Assembly (NCBI GenBank): GCA_028291445.1
Contig: JAQGIA010000049.1
Location: forward strand, 1-8,315
Length of the DNA: 8,315 nucleotides
Source: Belnapia sp.
GTDB taxonomy: Bacteria > Pseudomonadota > Alphaproteobacteria > Acetobacterales > Acetobacteraceae
Reading direction: 5' to 3'
Shown here one piece after another: positions 1 to 6,514 of the stretch. The notes beneath the pieces are model-generated. The model did not search any database and was not told the DNA's origin. It was given only the letters and a program-made list of their open reading frames with translations. Each line of letters starts with the position of its first letter. Position 1 is the first letter of the stretch. The translations under genes and the position numbers were made by a program.

Positions 1-1707
1 CCGTTGCAGAACCTGCAGGCCGTGCAGCAGCAGCAGCTCCTGAACCAATCGGCCGCCGGGCTGGCAGCCAGCCGCCCTGGCCAGGTCTCGCCGGTCGGCC
101 CCACGGTACAGACCCTGCCGAGCCTGCTGCGCTCGGACCGCGTCACCTCCCGCGCCGGCGAGGTCACCGAATCGGAAGGCGGCCCCACCGCCATGGGTCC
201 GCTCGGCGATGGCCAGCGGGCCGGCGGCGCCAACGCCGTCTTCGGTGCCAGCCTCTTCACCCGGGAAGCGACCGCCGCCTCCGACGCGCCCAACCCGAAT
301 TACGTCATCACCCCCGGCGACCGCGTCTCGCTCCGCGTCTGGGGCGCGGTGGAAGCGGAGGCGATCGGCGTTGTCGATCCTTCCGGCAACCTCTTCCTGC
401 CGAATATCGGCCCGATCCGGGTGGCCGGCACCCGCGCCGGCGACATCCAGCGGGTGGTCGAGGCCGAGGTGCAGAAGATCTACACCAGCCAGGTGCAGGT
501 CTATGCCGTGCTGCTCTCGACCCAGCGCATCGGCGTCTTCGTCACCGGCTTCGTCCGCACCCCCGGCCGCTTCGGCGGCTCGGCGGCGGATAGCGTGATC
601 GACTTCCTGGTCCGCGCCGGCGGCGTCGATGCCGGCCGTGGGTCGTACCGGGAAATCGCCGTCCAGCGCGGCGGCCGCTCCGTCGCCAATATCGACCTCT
701 ACCGCTTCCTGCTCGAAGGCCGGCTGCCGGCGGTGCGCTTGCAGGAAGGCGATACCCTGGTGGTCGGCCGCCAGCGCGCGGTGGTCGGCGCCGATGGCGC
801 GGTCCGCAACAACTACCTGTTCGAGGTGCCCGGCCAGCGGATGACCGGGCGGGAGCTGATCGAATACGCCCGGCCGCTGCCCTCGGCGACCAATGCCATC
901 GTCCGCGGCACCCGGGGCGGCCAGCCCTTCTCCCGCTACGCCACGCTGCCCGAATTGGCCGGCCAGACCCTGGGCGACCAGGATACCGTCACCTTCATCA
1001 CCGACAGCCCGGCCCGCACCGTGCGGGTCTCGGTGGAGGGCAGCCGCATCGGCCCCTCCGTGCTGGTCGCCGACCGCGATGCCCAGCTTTGCCAGGTGCT
1101 CGACCATATCGCGGTGGATCCGGTGCTGGCCGATACCCGCTCGGTCTTCCTGCTGCGGCCCTCGGTCGCGCAGCAGCAGCGCCGCGCCATCGACGAGGCG
1201 CTGGACCGGCTGGAGCGGCAGCTGTTCCTCGCCGTCTCGCCCACCACCGGCGTCGCCGCCATCCGCGCCTCGGAGGCGAACCTCGTCTCCTCCTATATCC
1301 AGCGGGCCCGGCGGACCCAGCCGGAGGGCCGCGTCGTGGTCTCCGACGCCGATGGCCGCTGCGCCCCGGTACGGATCGAGGATGGCGACGTGATCGTCAT
1401 CCCCGAGCGTTCGCAGACCGTGCTGGTCGCCGGCGAAGTGATGGCGCCGCGCGCCGTGGTCTGGCGGCCGGAGCTGCGGCTGGCGGATTACGTCCGCAAC
1501 GCCGGCGGCTTCAGCGGCCGTGGCAACGAGGGCTCCATCATGATCCGCCGCGCCAGCGGCGAGTTGGTGCTGGACCCGCAGGTGCCACCGCGCCCGGGCG
1601 ACGAGCTGATCGTGCTGCCCCGGCTCGACCCCAAGGCCTTCCAGATCGGCAGCGACCTGCTTGGGCTGATCTACCAGATCGCGGTCTCGACCCGGATCTT
1701 CCTGTAG
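1..1707 (+). CDS. Polysaccharide export protein, OPX family (Wza/KpsD-like), 5' end missing
   Basis: Outer-membrane/periplasmic exporter component for capsule or exopolysaccharide. The reading frame is open to the first base and no signal peptide is seen, so the true start is probably upstream; the TTG at base 4 is the first possible start in the window but has no visible ribosome site. Counting that TTG as residue 1: a Gln/Ala-rich N-terminal stretch (1-95); a Poly_export domain from about 99, opening with YVITPGDRVSLRVWG; a first SLBB beta-grasp module at about 174-225 (VTGFVRTPGRF, then FLVRAGGV); a second SLBB-like module at about 338-386; a helical stretch at 387-450 (RRAIDEALDRLERQ) of the kind seen in KpsD-type proteins; and a last SLBB at about 471-520 (VAGEVMAPRAVVW, YVRNAGGFSG). 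It ends DLLGLIYQIAVSTRIFL and TAG. At 567 or more residues it is longer than Wza (about 380) and closer to KpsD. The two nearby glycosyltransferases support a polysaccharide role. Family assignment is firm; the exported polymer is unknown. Confidence 0.9.
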   Translation, partial: PLQNLQAVQQQQLLNQSAAGLAASRPGQVSPVGPTVQTLPSLLRSDRVTSRAGEVTESEGGPTAMGPLGDGQRAGGANAVFGASLFTREATAASDAPNPNYVITPGDRVSLRVWGAVEAEAIGVVDPSGNLFLPNIGPIRVAGTRAGDIQRVVEAEVQKIYTSQVQVYAVLLSTQRIGVFVTGFVRTPGRFGGSAADSVIDFLVRAGGVDAGRGSYREIAVQRGGRSVANIDLYRFLLEGRLPAVRLQEGDTLVVGRQRAVVGADGAVRNNYLFEVPGQRMTGRELIEYARPLPSATNAIVRGTRGGQPFSRYATLPELAGQTLGDQDTVTFITDSPARTVRVSVEGSRIGPSVLVADRDAQLCQVLDHIAVDPVLADTRSVFLLRPSVAQQQRRAIDEALDRLERQLFLAVSPTTGVAAIRASEANLVSSYIQRARRTQPEGRVVVSDADGRCAPVRIEDGDVIVIPERSQTVLVAGEVMAPRAVVWRPELRLADYVRNAGGFSGRGNEGSIMIRRASGELVLDPQVPPRPGDELIVLPRLDPKAFQIGSDLLGLIYQIAVSTRIFL

Positions 1708-1731
1708 CGGCGTCGCGAGTTTGTGGAAGCC

Positions 1732-1756
1732 ATGAGAGGGGCGTTGCCCCTCTCAT
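1732..1756. terminator. Perfect 11-bp hairpin between convergent genes, probable bidirectional terminator
   Basis: ATGAGAGGGGC (1732-1742) and its exact reverse complement GCCCCTCTCAT (1746-1756) flank a 3-base loop GTT. The hairpin lies 24 bp after the stop of the export gene and 63 bp beyond the stop of the converging glycosyltransferase gene, where a terminator for both is expected. Neither side has a true T-run: on the plus strand the stem is followed by ACTCTCTCTCC, pyrimidine-rich but poor in consecutive T. It is therefore not a textbook intrinsic terminator, and it could also act as an RNA 3'-end stabiliser. Confidence 0.65.
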
Positions 1757-1819
1757 ACTCTCTCTCCATCAGAGGCCGGTGGGCCTGCGGAACCACTGGT
1801 TCAACTCAAGGGGCAGGCT

Positions 1820-4087
1820 TCAGCCCGCGACCAGCCGCGGCAGCGCCGCCCGCTCCAGGTAATCGAGCCGCGCCGCCAGATCGTCCCGCCGGCAGACCAT
1901 CACGCTGCGCACCCCGACGCCGACCAGCCTGGCTTCGGACGCATCCGGCAGGGCCACGCCCTGCTCGATCTCGAACTCGATCTCCACCTCGCCTCCCGCC
2001 TCGGCGGTGATCTCCAGCATGCAGAAGAAAACCTCCCCCGCCGCCGCCTCCACCTGCCGGAAGGCGCCCGGCACGCCACCGCGCAGCCCGGCGCGGATGC
2101 GGAAGGCGATCGGCTGGGGCGGCGCCACCAATTCGAGGTAGGCGCGCAGCCGGCCCGGTGGCAGGCCCTGTTCCAGCGGCAGCCGCAGCAGCGCCTGGCC
2201 CGGCGTGGTCCAGACCCCCGAGGCTTCCAGCCGGGACCAGCCCGGCCCCTCCCGCAGCGCATCGGCGATGGCCATGGCAAGGCTCGGCTCCGGCCCCGGC
2301 AGCAACCGCAGCGCATGCACCTGGCCGAGCGGCAGGCTCAGCCGCTCGCGTGGCGGCGGCAGCGCGGCACCGGCGCTGCGCTGCACCGCGGCCTGCACCT
2401 CGCGCGCCACCTCGGCCCAGGACCGCGGTTTTGGCGCGGCGCGCACCACTTCCTCCTGCGCCTGGCGGAAGCCGGCGTCGAAGATCAGCTGCTCCAGCCG
2501 GGCGACCAACTCGGGTTCGCTCTGCGGCGTGAAGTATACCGCCCCCTCGCCGCCGGCCTCGCGCAGCGAGGAATGGTCGGGCACCAGCGGCACCTTGCCA
2601 TGCGCCAGGCTTTCGGTGACCGGCAGGCCCCAGCCCTCGTAATGGCTGTTGTAGAGGGTGAAGAGGCAGCCGCGGTACAGCGCCTCCAGCTCGGTATCGG
2701 CCACGCCATGCAGCAGATGCACCTTGGCGCGCAGCGCGGCGGAGTTCTGGTGCAGCTTCAGCGCCGCCTCCGCCAGCCAGCCGCGCTTGCCGACGCAGAC
2801 CAGATCCGGCACCGCCCCCGCGCCGTGCCGGCGCAGCAGGGCGAGCCAGGCGCCGAAGGCCAGCAGGTGGTTCTTGCGGGATTCGATGGTGCCGACGAAG
2901 AGCACGAAGGGTCGTCCGCCACGCAACGGTGGCGGCAGCGGCACCGCGTTCGGCGCGGCATGGACGGCGGGCTCGGCCGCATCCAGCGGCACCGGGAAGC
3001 AGGGCAGTTCCAGCCCCGGCAGCAGCCGGCGTTGCAGCCGCAGGAAATCGACCCGGGTGCAGTCCGAATTGGTTAGCACCGCATCGGCATGCAGGCAGAC
3101 CGCGGCGAACCACCGGGCGAAATCATCGACCAGCCCGGCGGCGCAATGCTCCGGCACCAGCAGCGGGATGCAATCATGCACGAAGGGGATGTAGCGCAGG
3201 CCGACCCGCGCCTTGGCCTCCCGCACCACCCGCAGGTAGTCCGGGATCCACCAGGACGTGCCAAGGTTAACCAGGGCGCAGCCCTGCGCCATGGCCAGCG
3301 GCGGCGCCTGCCGCAGCGCATCGCCGACCGCCGCCAGCGCCGCCCGCCAGGCGGCATCGGCCACCGCCGTGCCGTCCCGCGACAAGGCCGCCAGCCGCAG
3401 GAACAGGCCGGGCGGCAGCGCCTTCCAGACGGCTTCGGCGGCGACGAAGCCGGCGACCGCGAGGCCTGCCGGCGCTTGCGCCAACGCTTCCCGGATGATG
3501 TTGAGCTGCACCCGCTGGATGCCGGTGGGCGCCCGGTTGTGCTGGAAATAATCCAGCAGGTCGGAGACGTCGAAGACCAGCGTGGCGGCGCCTGGGGTGG
3601 GCGGCATGGCGGGCGACGGGGCCGGCCAGGCCCGCTCCGGCGACGGGACCTCCGGAGTTGCCTCCAGCGGCGGAGCCGCCCAAGCTGCCTTCTGCGGTGG
3701 GTCATCCAGTGCCAGCAATTCCTCCCGCGCCGCGGCACTGCCGGGGTCGAGGGTCAGCGCCCTGGCGTATTCCTCCAGCGCCTCCTCCGGCCGGCCCGAT
3801 CGCTTCAGCGCATGGCCGATCTGCAGGTGGATATCCGCTTCGCCGGGATGCTGCCGCTCGGCTTCGCGGTAGCTCAGCAGGGCGGCCTGCGGATCACCGG
3901 CTTCCTTCAGGCAATGGCCGTATTGCACCCGGATCGCCCATTCCCCGGGGCGCAGCCGGAGGTAGGCGGCATAGGCTACCGCCGCATCGGCCCAGTCGTG
4001 GGCGTCGCGCAGCGCGTCGGCACGAGCGAGGAGTTCGTCAGGGTCGAGCGGCGCATCCGGCGCGTCCGCCCATGAAATGATATCCAT
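1820..4087 (-). CDS. TPR-glycosyltransferase (GT4/GT-B) with an unrecognised C-terminal domain
   Basis: Predicted cytoplasmic glycosyltransferase of 755 residues, with no signal peptide or membrane segment. Residues 17-48, 50-82 and 84-116 are three TPR repeats, the third clearest (ALKRSGRPEEALEEYARALT). A Pro/Ala-rich linker runs about 130-168. A GT-B enzyme follows: TGIQRVQ at 188-194, VHDCIPLL at 303-310, TNSDCTRVDFLR at 339-350, FVGTIESRKNH at 397-407, and the donor-site EX7E motif as E484 and E492 in HYEGWGLPVTESLAHGK. Residues about 585-755 are an extra domain with alternating beta-like stretches that I cannot name. I chose the ATG at 4087 because AGGAG sits 7 bases upstream; an in-frame ATG at 4129 would add 14 residues but lacks a good ribosome site. 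The gene converges on the polysaccharide exporter, so a role in surface glycan assembly or protein glycosylation is inferred. Donor and acceptor sugars cannot be told from sequence. Confidence 0.88.
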   Translation of the reverse strand: MDIISWADAPDAPLDPDELLARADALRDAHDWADAAVAYAAYLRLRPGEWAIRVQYGHCLKEAGDPQAALLSYREAERQHPGEADIHLQIGHALKRSGRPEEALEEYARALTLDPGSAAAREELLALDDPPQKAAWAAPPLEATPEVPSPERAWPAPSPAMPPTPGAATLVFDVSDLLDYFQHNRAPTGIQRVQLNIIREALAQAPAGLAVAGFVAAEAVWKALPPGLFLRLAALSRDGTAVADAAWRAALAAVGDALRQAPPLAMAQGCALVNLGTSWWIPDYLRVVREAKARVGLRYIPFVHDCIPLLVPEHCAAGLVDDFARWFAAVCLHADAVLTNSDCTRVDFLRLQRRLLPGLELPCFPVPLDAAEPAVHAAPNAVPLPPPLRGGRPFVLFVGTIESRKNHLLAFGAWLALLRRHGAGAVPDLVCVGKRGWLAEAALKLHQNSAALRAKVHLLHGVADTELEALYRGCLFTLYNSHYEGWGLPVTESLAHGKVPLVPDHSSLREAGGEGAVYFTPQSEPELVARLEQLIFDAGFRQAQEEVVRAAPKPRSWAEVAREVQAAVQRSAGAALPPPRERLSLPLGQVHALRLLPGPEPSLAMAIADALREGPGWSRLEASGVWTTPGQALLRLPLEQGLPPGRLRAYLELVAPPQPIAFRIRAGLRGGVPGAFRQVEAAAGEVFFCMLEITAEAGGEVEIEFEIEQGVALPDASEARLVGVGVRSVMVCRRDDLAARLDYLERAALPRLVAG

Positions 4088-4094
4088 GCGAAGG

Positions 4095-4099
4095 CTCCT
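4095..4099 (-). promoter_or_regulatory. Ribosome binding site deciding the start at 4087
   Basis: Read on the minus strand this is AGGAG, followed by the 7-base spacer CCTTCGC and ATG. It is close to the anti-16S consensus and favours the ATG at 4087 over the in-frame ATG at 4129, whose upstream bases (CTTGCCCGCAGG) place no comparable site at the right distance. Confidence 0.75.
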
Positions 4100-4170
4100 G
4101 CCGGTAGAAGGTCGGGCGGCGCCGTACATCCTGCGGGCAAGCCTTGGGCTACCGCAGCACGAACCCTTCG

Positions 4171-4199
4171 ATTATCCCTAGTCCAGCGGCAGGCTTCAA
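4171..4199 (-). promoter_or_regulatory. Candidate sigma-70 promoter for the TPR-glycosyltransferase
   Basis: On the minus strand TTGAAG (4199-4194; 4 of 6 matches to TTGACA) is followed after exactly 17 bases by GATAAT (4176-4171; 5 of 6 matches to TATAAT). Transcription would start near 4164, giving a leader of about 77 bases before the ATG at 4087. The match quality and ideal spacing in an otherwise GC-rich region make it the best promoter candidate in the window, but it is a pattern match only. Confidence 0.5.
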
Positions 4200-4318
4200 G
4201 CAAATGCGAGCAGGGCCACCAGGATCAGCGGAGAGAGCAGCAGCAGGATGGCGCTGGCACGCAGCAGCAACACGGCGACATCCATCACGCCCAGCGCCAC
4301 GGCACTGCGGGGCGGCAT
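4196..4318 (-). CDS. Possible small hydrophobic protein (40 aa), unrecognised
   Basis: A short open frame starting at an ATG at 4318 would encode 40 residues, of which the last 29 (from an internal Met at 4285) are almost entirely hydrophobic and would make one transmembrane helix; it ends LLLLSPLILVALLAFA. No good ribosome site precedes the ATG at 4318 or the one at 4285. The frame stays open further upstream to a TTG at 4423. Its C-terminal LLLLSPLILVALL resembles the first membrane helix of polyprenyl-phosphate sugar transferases (PF02397), but the conserved cytoplasmic part does not follow in any frame, so it could be a decayed fragment, a real small membrane protein, or chance. Its stop overlaps the -35 box of the minus-strand promoter candidate. 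Confidence 0.22.
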   Translation of the reverse strand: MPPRSAVALGVMDVAVLLLRASAILLLLSPLILVALLAFA

Positions 4319-4439
4319 TGCCGTAACGGTCGTCGTCAGGCTGCCAACTCTTCCGGAGTACCGTGCCACGTCAGGCTCCCGAACCACTAAGGCGATAAAG
4401 CGCTGCGCTTTCACGCCTCGCAAGGGATATCATTCGCCC

Positions 4440-4511
4440 ATGCAGGTGCCTGAACCGTTAACCGGAGGTTTGATCCTTCAAGATCGCGTGTCGAGGGAAC
4501 GATCCGCATGA
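4440..4511 (+). CDS. Possible 23-codon leader ORF coupled to the downstream glycosyltransferase
   Basis: An ATG at 4440 opens a 23-residue frame (MQVPEPLTGGLILQDRVSRE then RSA) whose TGA at 4509-4511 overlaps the ATG of the glycosyltransferase at 4508 in the classic ATGA arrangement used for translational coupling. AGGGA at 4423-4427 lies 12 bases upstream, longer than ideal. The glycosyltransferase also has its own site (GAGGGA, 4493-4498) inside this ORF. The peptide resembles nothing I know. The overlap may be accidental, since an ATGA occurs whenever ATG is followed by A. Confidence 0.25.
   Translation: MQVPEPLTGGLILQDRVSRERSA
4493..4498 (+). promoter_or_regulatory. Ribosome binding site of the second glycosyltransferase
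   Basis: GAGGGA lies 9 bases before the ATG at 4508 and supports that start. Confidence 0.6.
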
Positions 4512-5857
4512 CGCCCCCTGCCCGGCCCCGGGTTTTCCTCGATGGCTATAACCTCGCCCTCGACCAGGGCACCGGCGTTGCCACCTATGCCCGCAACCTG
4601 AGCTTCGCCATGGGACGGCTGGGCTTCGAGACCGGGGTGCTCTATGGCACCCGCGCCTCCCCCTCGCGCGACCCGCTGATCCGGGAGATCGCCTTCTTCG
4701 ACGAAAGGGTGGGCACGCCGCCGAAATGGCTGGTGGCGCTCCGCCGCGCCCGCCGCATCCTGACCACACCCTTCGGCGAGACCGCGGTGCCGGTCCCGGT
4801 CACCGGCCAGGTCATCGCCACCACCTTCCGCGACCGCCTGCCGCATTTCGACGAGATCTGGAACGTGCAGGACCTGTTCCAGCAGGCGCAGGCGCATTTC
4901 CGGGTTTTCGGGACGGAGCTGCGGGTCCGCCTGCCGCGCCCGCCGCAGCTCATGCACTGGACCTATCCGCTGCCGCTGCGCGCCATCGGCACCCGCAACA
5001 TCTATACCCTGCACGATCTGGTGCCGCTGCGGCTGCCCTATACCACCCTCGACAACAAGCGCCGCTACTACCGGATGAACCGCCGCATCGGCCGCGACGC
5101 CGACCATATCGTCACCGTCTCCGAAGCCTCCCGCCGCGATATCATCGGCCTGCTCGGCGTGCCGGAGGAGCGGGTCACCAATACCTACCAGGCGGTCGAT
5201 ATCCCCAGCGCCTTCACCGCCATGCCGATGGCCGATGTCGCCGCCGAGGTGCGCGGCAGCTTCGGGCTCGAGGCCGGCGGCTACTGGCTGTTCTTCGGCG
5301 CGATCGAGCCGAAGAAGAACGTCGGCCGGATGATCCAGGCCTTCCTCGCCAGCGGCGTCGACGGCCCGCTGGTCATCGTCGGCAAGAAGGCCTGGAAATC
5401 CGAGGACGAGCTGCGGCTGATGTTCGACGACCATATCCGCAGCATGGTGCTGGAAGGCGGCACGCTGCGGACCCGGCGCAAGATCATCCTGCTGGACTAC
5501 GCTCCCTTCCGCCTGCTGGTGAACCTCATCCGCGGCGCCCGCGCGGTGCTGTTCCCCTCGCTGTACGAAGGCTTCGGGCTGCCGGCGCTGGAGGCGATGC
5601 TGCTCGGCACCCCGGTCATCACTTCCAACACCGCCTCCATGCCGGAAGTGGTGGGCGATGCCGCCCTGACCGTCGACCCCTACGACATCTCCGCCCTGGT
5701 GCAGGCGATCCGGGCGGTGGACGGCGACCCGGATTTGCGGGCCCGGCTGGCCCAGGCCGGCCCCGGGCGCGCCGCGCTGTTCAGCCCCGAGCGCTATGCC
5801 GCCCGGATCTCGGCGCTCTATGCCCGGCTCGGCGTGCCGCCGGCGGCGGGGTCCTGA
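4508..5857 (+). CDS. Glycosyltransferase, GT4 family (GT-B fold)
   Basis: Cytoplasmic nucleotide-sugar-dependent glycosyltransferase of 449 residues, complete, TGA stop. The N-terminal acceptor half contains the glycine-rich loop [11 protein letters not shown] (21-31), [11 protein letters not shown] (168-178) and [11 protein letters not shown] (203-213). The C-terminal donor half has [18 protein letters not shown] (262-279), VIVGKKAWK (289-297) and the EX7E signature with E354 and E362 in [20 protein letters not shown], followed by [15 protein letters not shown], the usual glycine-proline and phosphate-binding region of GT4 enzymes. No signal peptide or membrane helix is seen. It starts 420 bp from, and divergent to, the TPR-glycosyltransferase and belongs to the same inferred surface polysaccharide locus. 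Enzymes with this [19 protein letters not shown] pattern are often mannosyl- or rhamnosyltransferases in O-antigen or exopolysaccharide assembly, but the sugar cannot be assigned here. Confidence 0.93.
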   Translation: MTPPARPRVFLDGYNLALDQGTGVATYARNLSFAMGRLGFETGVLYGTRASPSRDPLIREIAFFDERVGTPPKWLVALRRARRILTTPFGETAVPVPVTGQVIATTFRDRLPHFDEIWNVQDLFQQAQAHFRVFGTELRVRLPRPPQLMHWTYPLPLRAIGTRNIYTLHDLVPLRLPYTTLDNKRRYYRMNRRIGRDADHIVTVSEASRRDIIGLLGVPEERVTNTYQAVDIPSAFTAMPMADVAAEVRGSFGLEAGGYWLFFGAIEPKKNVGRMIQAFLASGVDGPLVIVGKKAWKSEDELRLMFDDHIRSMVLEGGTLRTRRKIILLDYAPFRLLVNLIRGARAVLFPSLYEGFGLPALEAMLLGTPVITSNTASMPEVVGDAALTVDPYDISALVQAIRAVDGDPDLRARLAQAGPGRAALFSPERYAARISALYARLGVPPAAGS

Positions 5858-5913
5858 GGCCGCCGCGAATCGGTTCCTTGCGAGCCCATCACAAAATGGC
5901 GGCTGCCTTATTT

Positions 5914-5929
5914 CTCAAGACAACTTGAG
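5914..5929. repeat. Small inverted repeat upstream of the receiver gene
   Basis: CTCAAG (5914-5919), spacer ACAA, CTTGAG (5924-5929) form a perfect 6-bp inverted repeat in the 168-bp gap between the glycosyltransferase and the receiver gene. It is preceded by TTATTT and followed by CCCAAAG, so it does not have the T-tract of an intrinsic terminator in either direction. It may be a regulator site for the receiver gene or a weak end signal. The same gap also has GCCGCC (5859-5864) pairing with GGCGGC (5898-5903) across a 33-base loop, then TGCCTTATTTCT, a poor terminator candidate. Confidence 0.3.
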
Positions 5930-6025
5930 CCCAAAGCCGGCATCGCCACGCTACATCACACCCGGCCGGACCATATCGACTGCGTCACGGGATGCGGGGA
6001 ACCGGCGGAATCGAGTGGGGCCGCA

Positions 6026-6505
6026 ATGGATCATGCGCTGGCACGCCGCGGGTTGCGGATCCTGGTCGCCGAGGACGAACCTCTGGCGGCGATGGTGATC
6101 GAGGATGCCCTGACCGAGTGCGGCCATACCGTCGTGCTGGCGGCGGACGGCGAGGAGGCACTGCGCCTCGCCGAGGCCGGTTCCTTCGATCTGCTGGTCA
6201 CCGACCTCGCCATGCCGCGCATGACCGGCTGGGAACTGATCCCCCGGCTGCGCGCCGCGCAGCCCGACCTGCCGGTGGTGGTGATGACCGGCTTCCTGCC
6301 GGCCAATGGCCACAGCCTGCTGGAATCGCGTGAGGACAGCCCCATGGCGCTGCTGCTGAAGCCCTTCCAGCTGGGCGACCTGGTCAAGGCCATCGGCGAC
6401 GTCGTTGCCCGGTCCGGTGCCCAATCCGGCGCCCAATCTGGCGCCCGGTCCGCCGCCCAGCTCAGCCCCCGGCCAGGCCCGGAGCCGCTGCTGCAGGTGG
6501 CCTGA
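6026..6505 (+). CDS. Single-domain response regulator (CheY-like receiver)
   Basis: A 159-residue protein made of one receiver domain (about 9-128) and no DNA-binding or enzymatic output domain. The acidic Mg2+ site is E16/D17 in RILVAEDEPLA, the phospho-accepting aspartate is D60 in LLVTDLAMPRMTGWEL, the switch threonine is T88 in VVVMTGF, and the conserved lysine is K112 in LLLKPFQ, so it should be phosphorylatable by a histidine kinase. After the domain comes a low-complexity tail of about 30 residues built on an SGAQ repeat. GTGGGG 5 bases before the ATG at 6026 is a weak ribosome site. No kinase gene is adjacent, so the partner is unknown. The gene ends 9 bp from the converging hydrolase gene with no terminator between them. 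Such stand-alone receivers act as phosphate shuttles or by protein-protein contact; the target here cannot be guessed. Confidence 0.92.
   Translation: MDHALARRGLRILVAEDEPLAAMVIEDALTECGHTVVLAADGEEALRLAEAGSFDLLVTDLAMPRMTGWELIPRLRAAQPDLPVVVMTGFLPANGHSLLESREDSPMALLLKPFQLGDLVKAIGDVVARSGAQSGAQSGARSAAQLSPRPGPEPLLQVA
6413..6460 (+). repeat. Four 12-bp tandem repeats encoding an SGAQ-type tail
   Basis: Units TCCGGTGCCCAA (6413-6424), TCCGGCGCCCAA (6425-6436), TCTGGCGCCCGG (6437-6448) and TCCGCCGCCCAG (6449-6460) are in frame and encode SGAQ, SGAQ, SGAR and SAAQ after the receiver domain. Copy-number change in whole units would keep the frame. The divergence between copies suggests the array is not very recent. 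Confidence 0.8.
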
Positions 6506-6514
6506 GCCCAGCCG

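Larger units (their letters stand above)
4088..4507. other. 420-bp divergent spacer between two glycosyltransferase genes
   Basis: The spacer separates the starts of the minus-strand and plus-strand glycosyltransferase genes and should hold control elements for both. It contains the minus-strand promoter candidate, a low-confidence hydrophobic ORF, a low-confidence leader ORF, and a 9-bp direct repeat CGTCAGGCT at 4334-4342 and 4369-4377 (35 bp between starts). For the plus-strand gene the only -10-like element I noticed is TATCAT at 4428-4433, without a convincing -35 box. It is less GC-extreme than the flanking genes. I see no tRNA, riboswitch or mobile-element ends. Confidence 0.6.

Noticed and set aside
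1771..1801. Short inverted repeats AGGCC/GGCCT and AACCA/TGGTT after the 11-bp hairpin
   Set aside because: Stems of only 5 bp with tiny or no loops are expected by chance in this composition; no T-tract follows.
1806..3113. 435-codon minus-strand frame overlapping the TPR-glycosyltransferase in another frame
   Set aside because: Extremely Ala/Gly/Arg-rich composition typical of an alternate frame of GC-rich coding DNA; the other frame on the same strand is the real gene.
3089..4075. 328-codon plus-strand open frame antisense to the TPR-glycosyltransferase
   Set aside because: Low-complexity Arg/Gln/Gly composition, no ribosome site of note, and the minus strand holds TPR and glycosyltransferase motifs over the same bases.
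4088..4129. In-frame 14-residue N-terminal extension of the TPR-glycosyltransferase
   Set aside because: The ATG at 4129 lacks a well-placed ribosome site, whereas AGGAG lies 7 bases before the ATG at 4087, and the added residues look like non-coding DNA.
4478..5434. 318-codon minus-strand open frame antisense to the second glycosyltransferase
   Set aside because: No domain is visible, and the plus strand carries all GT4 motifs in order. It is a GC-bias shadow.
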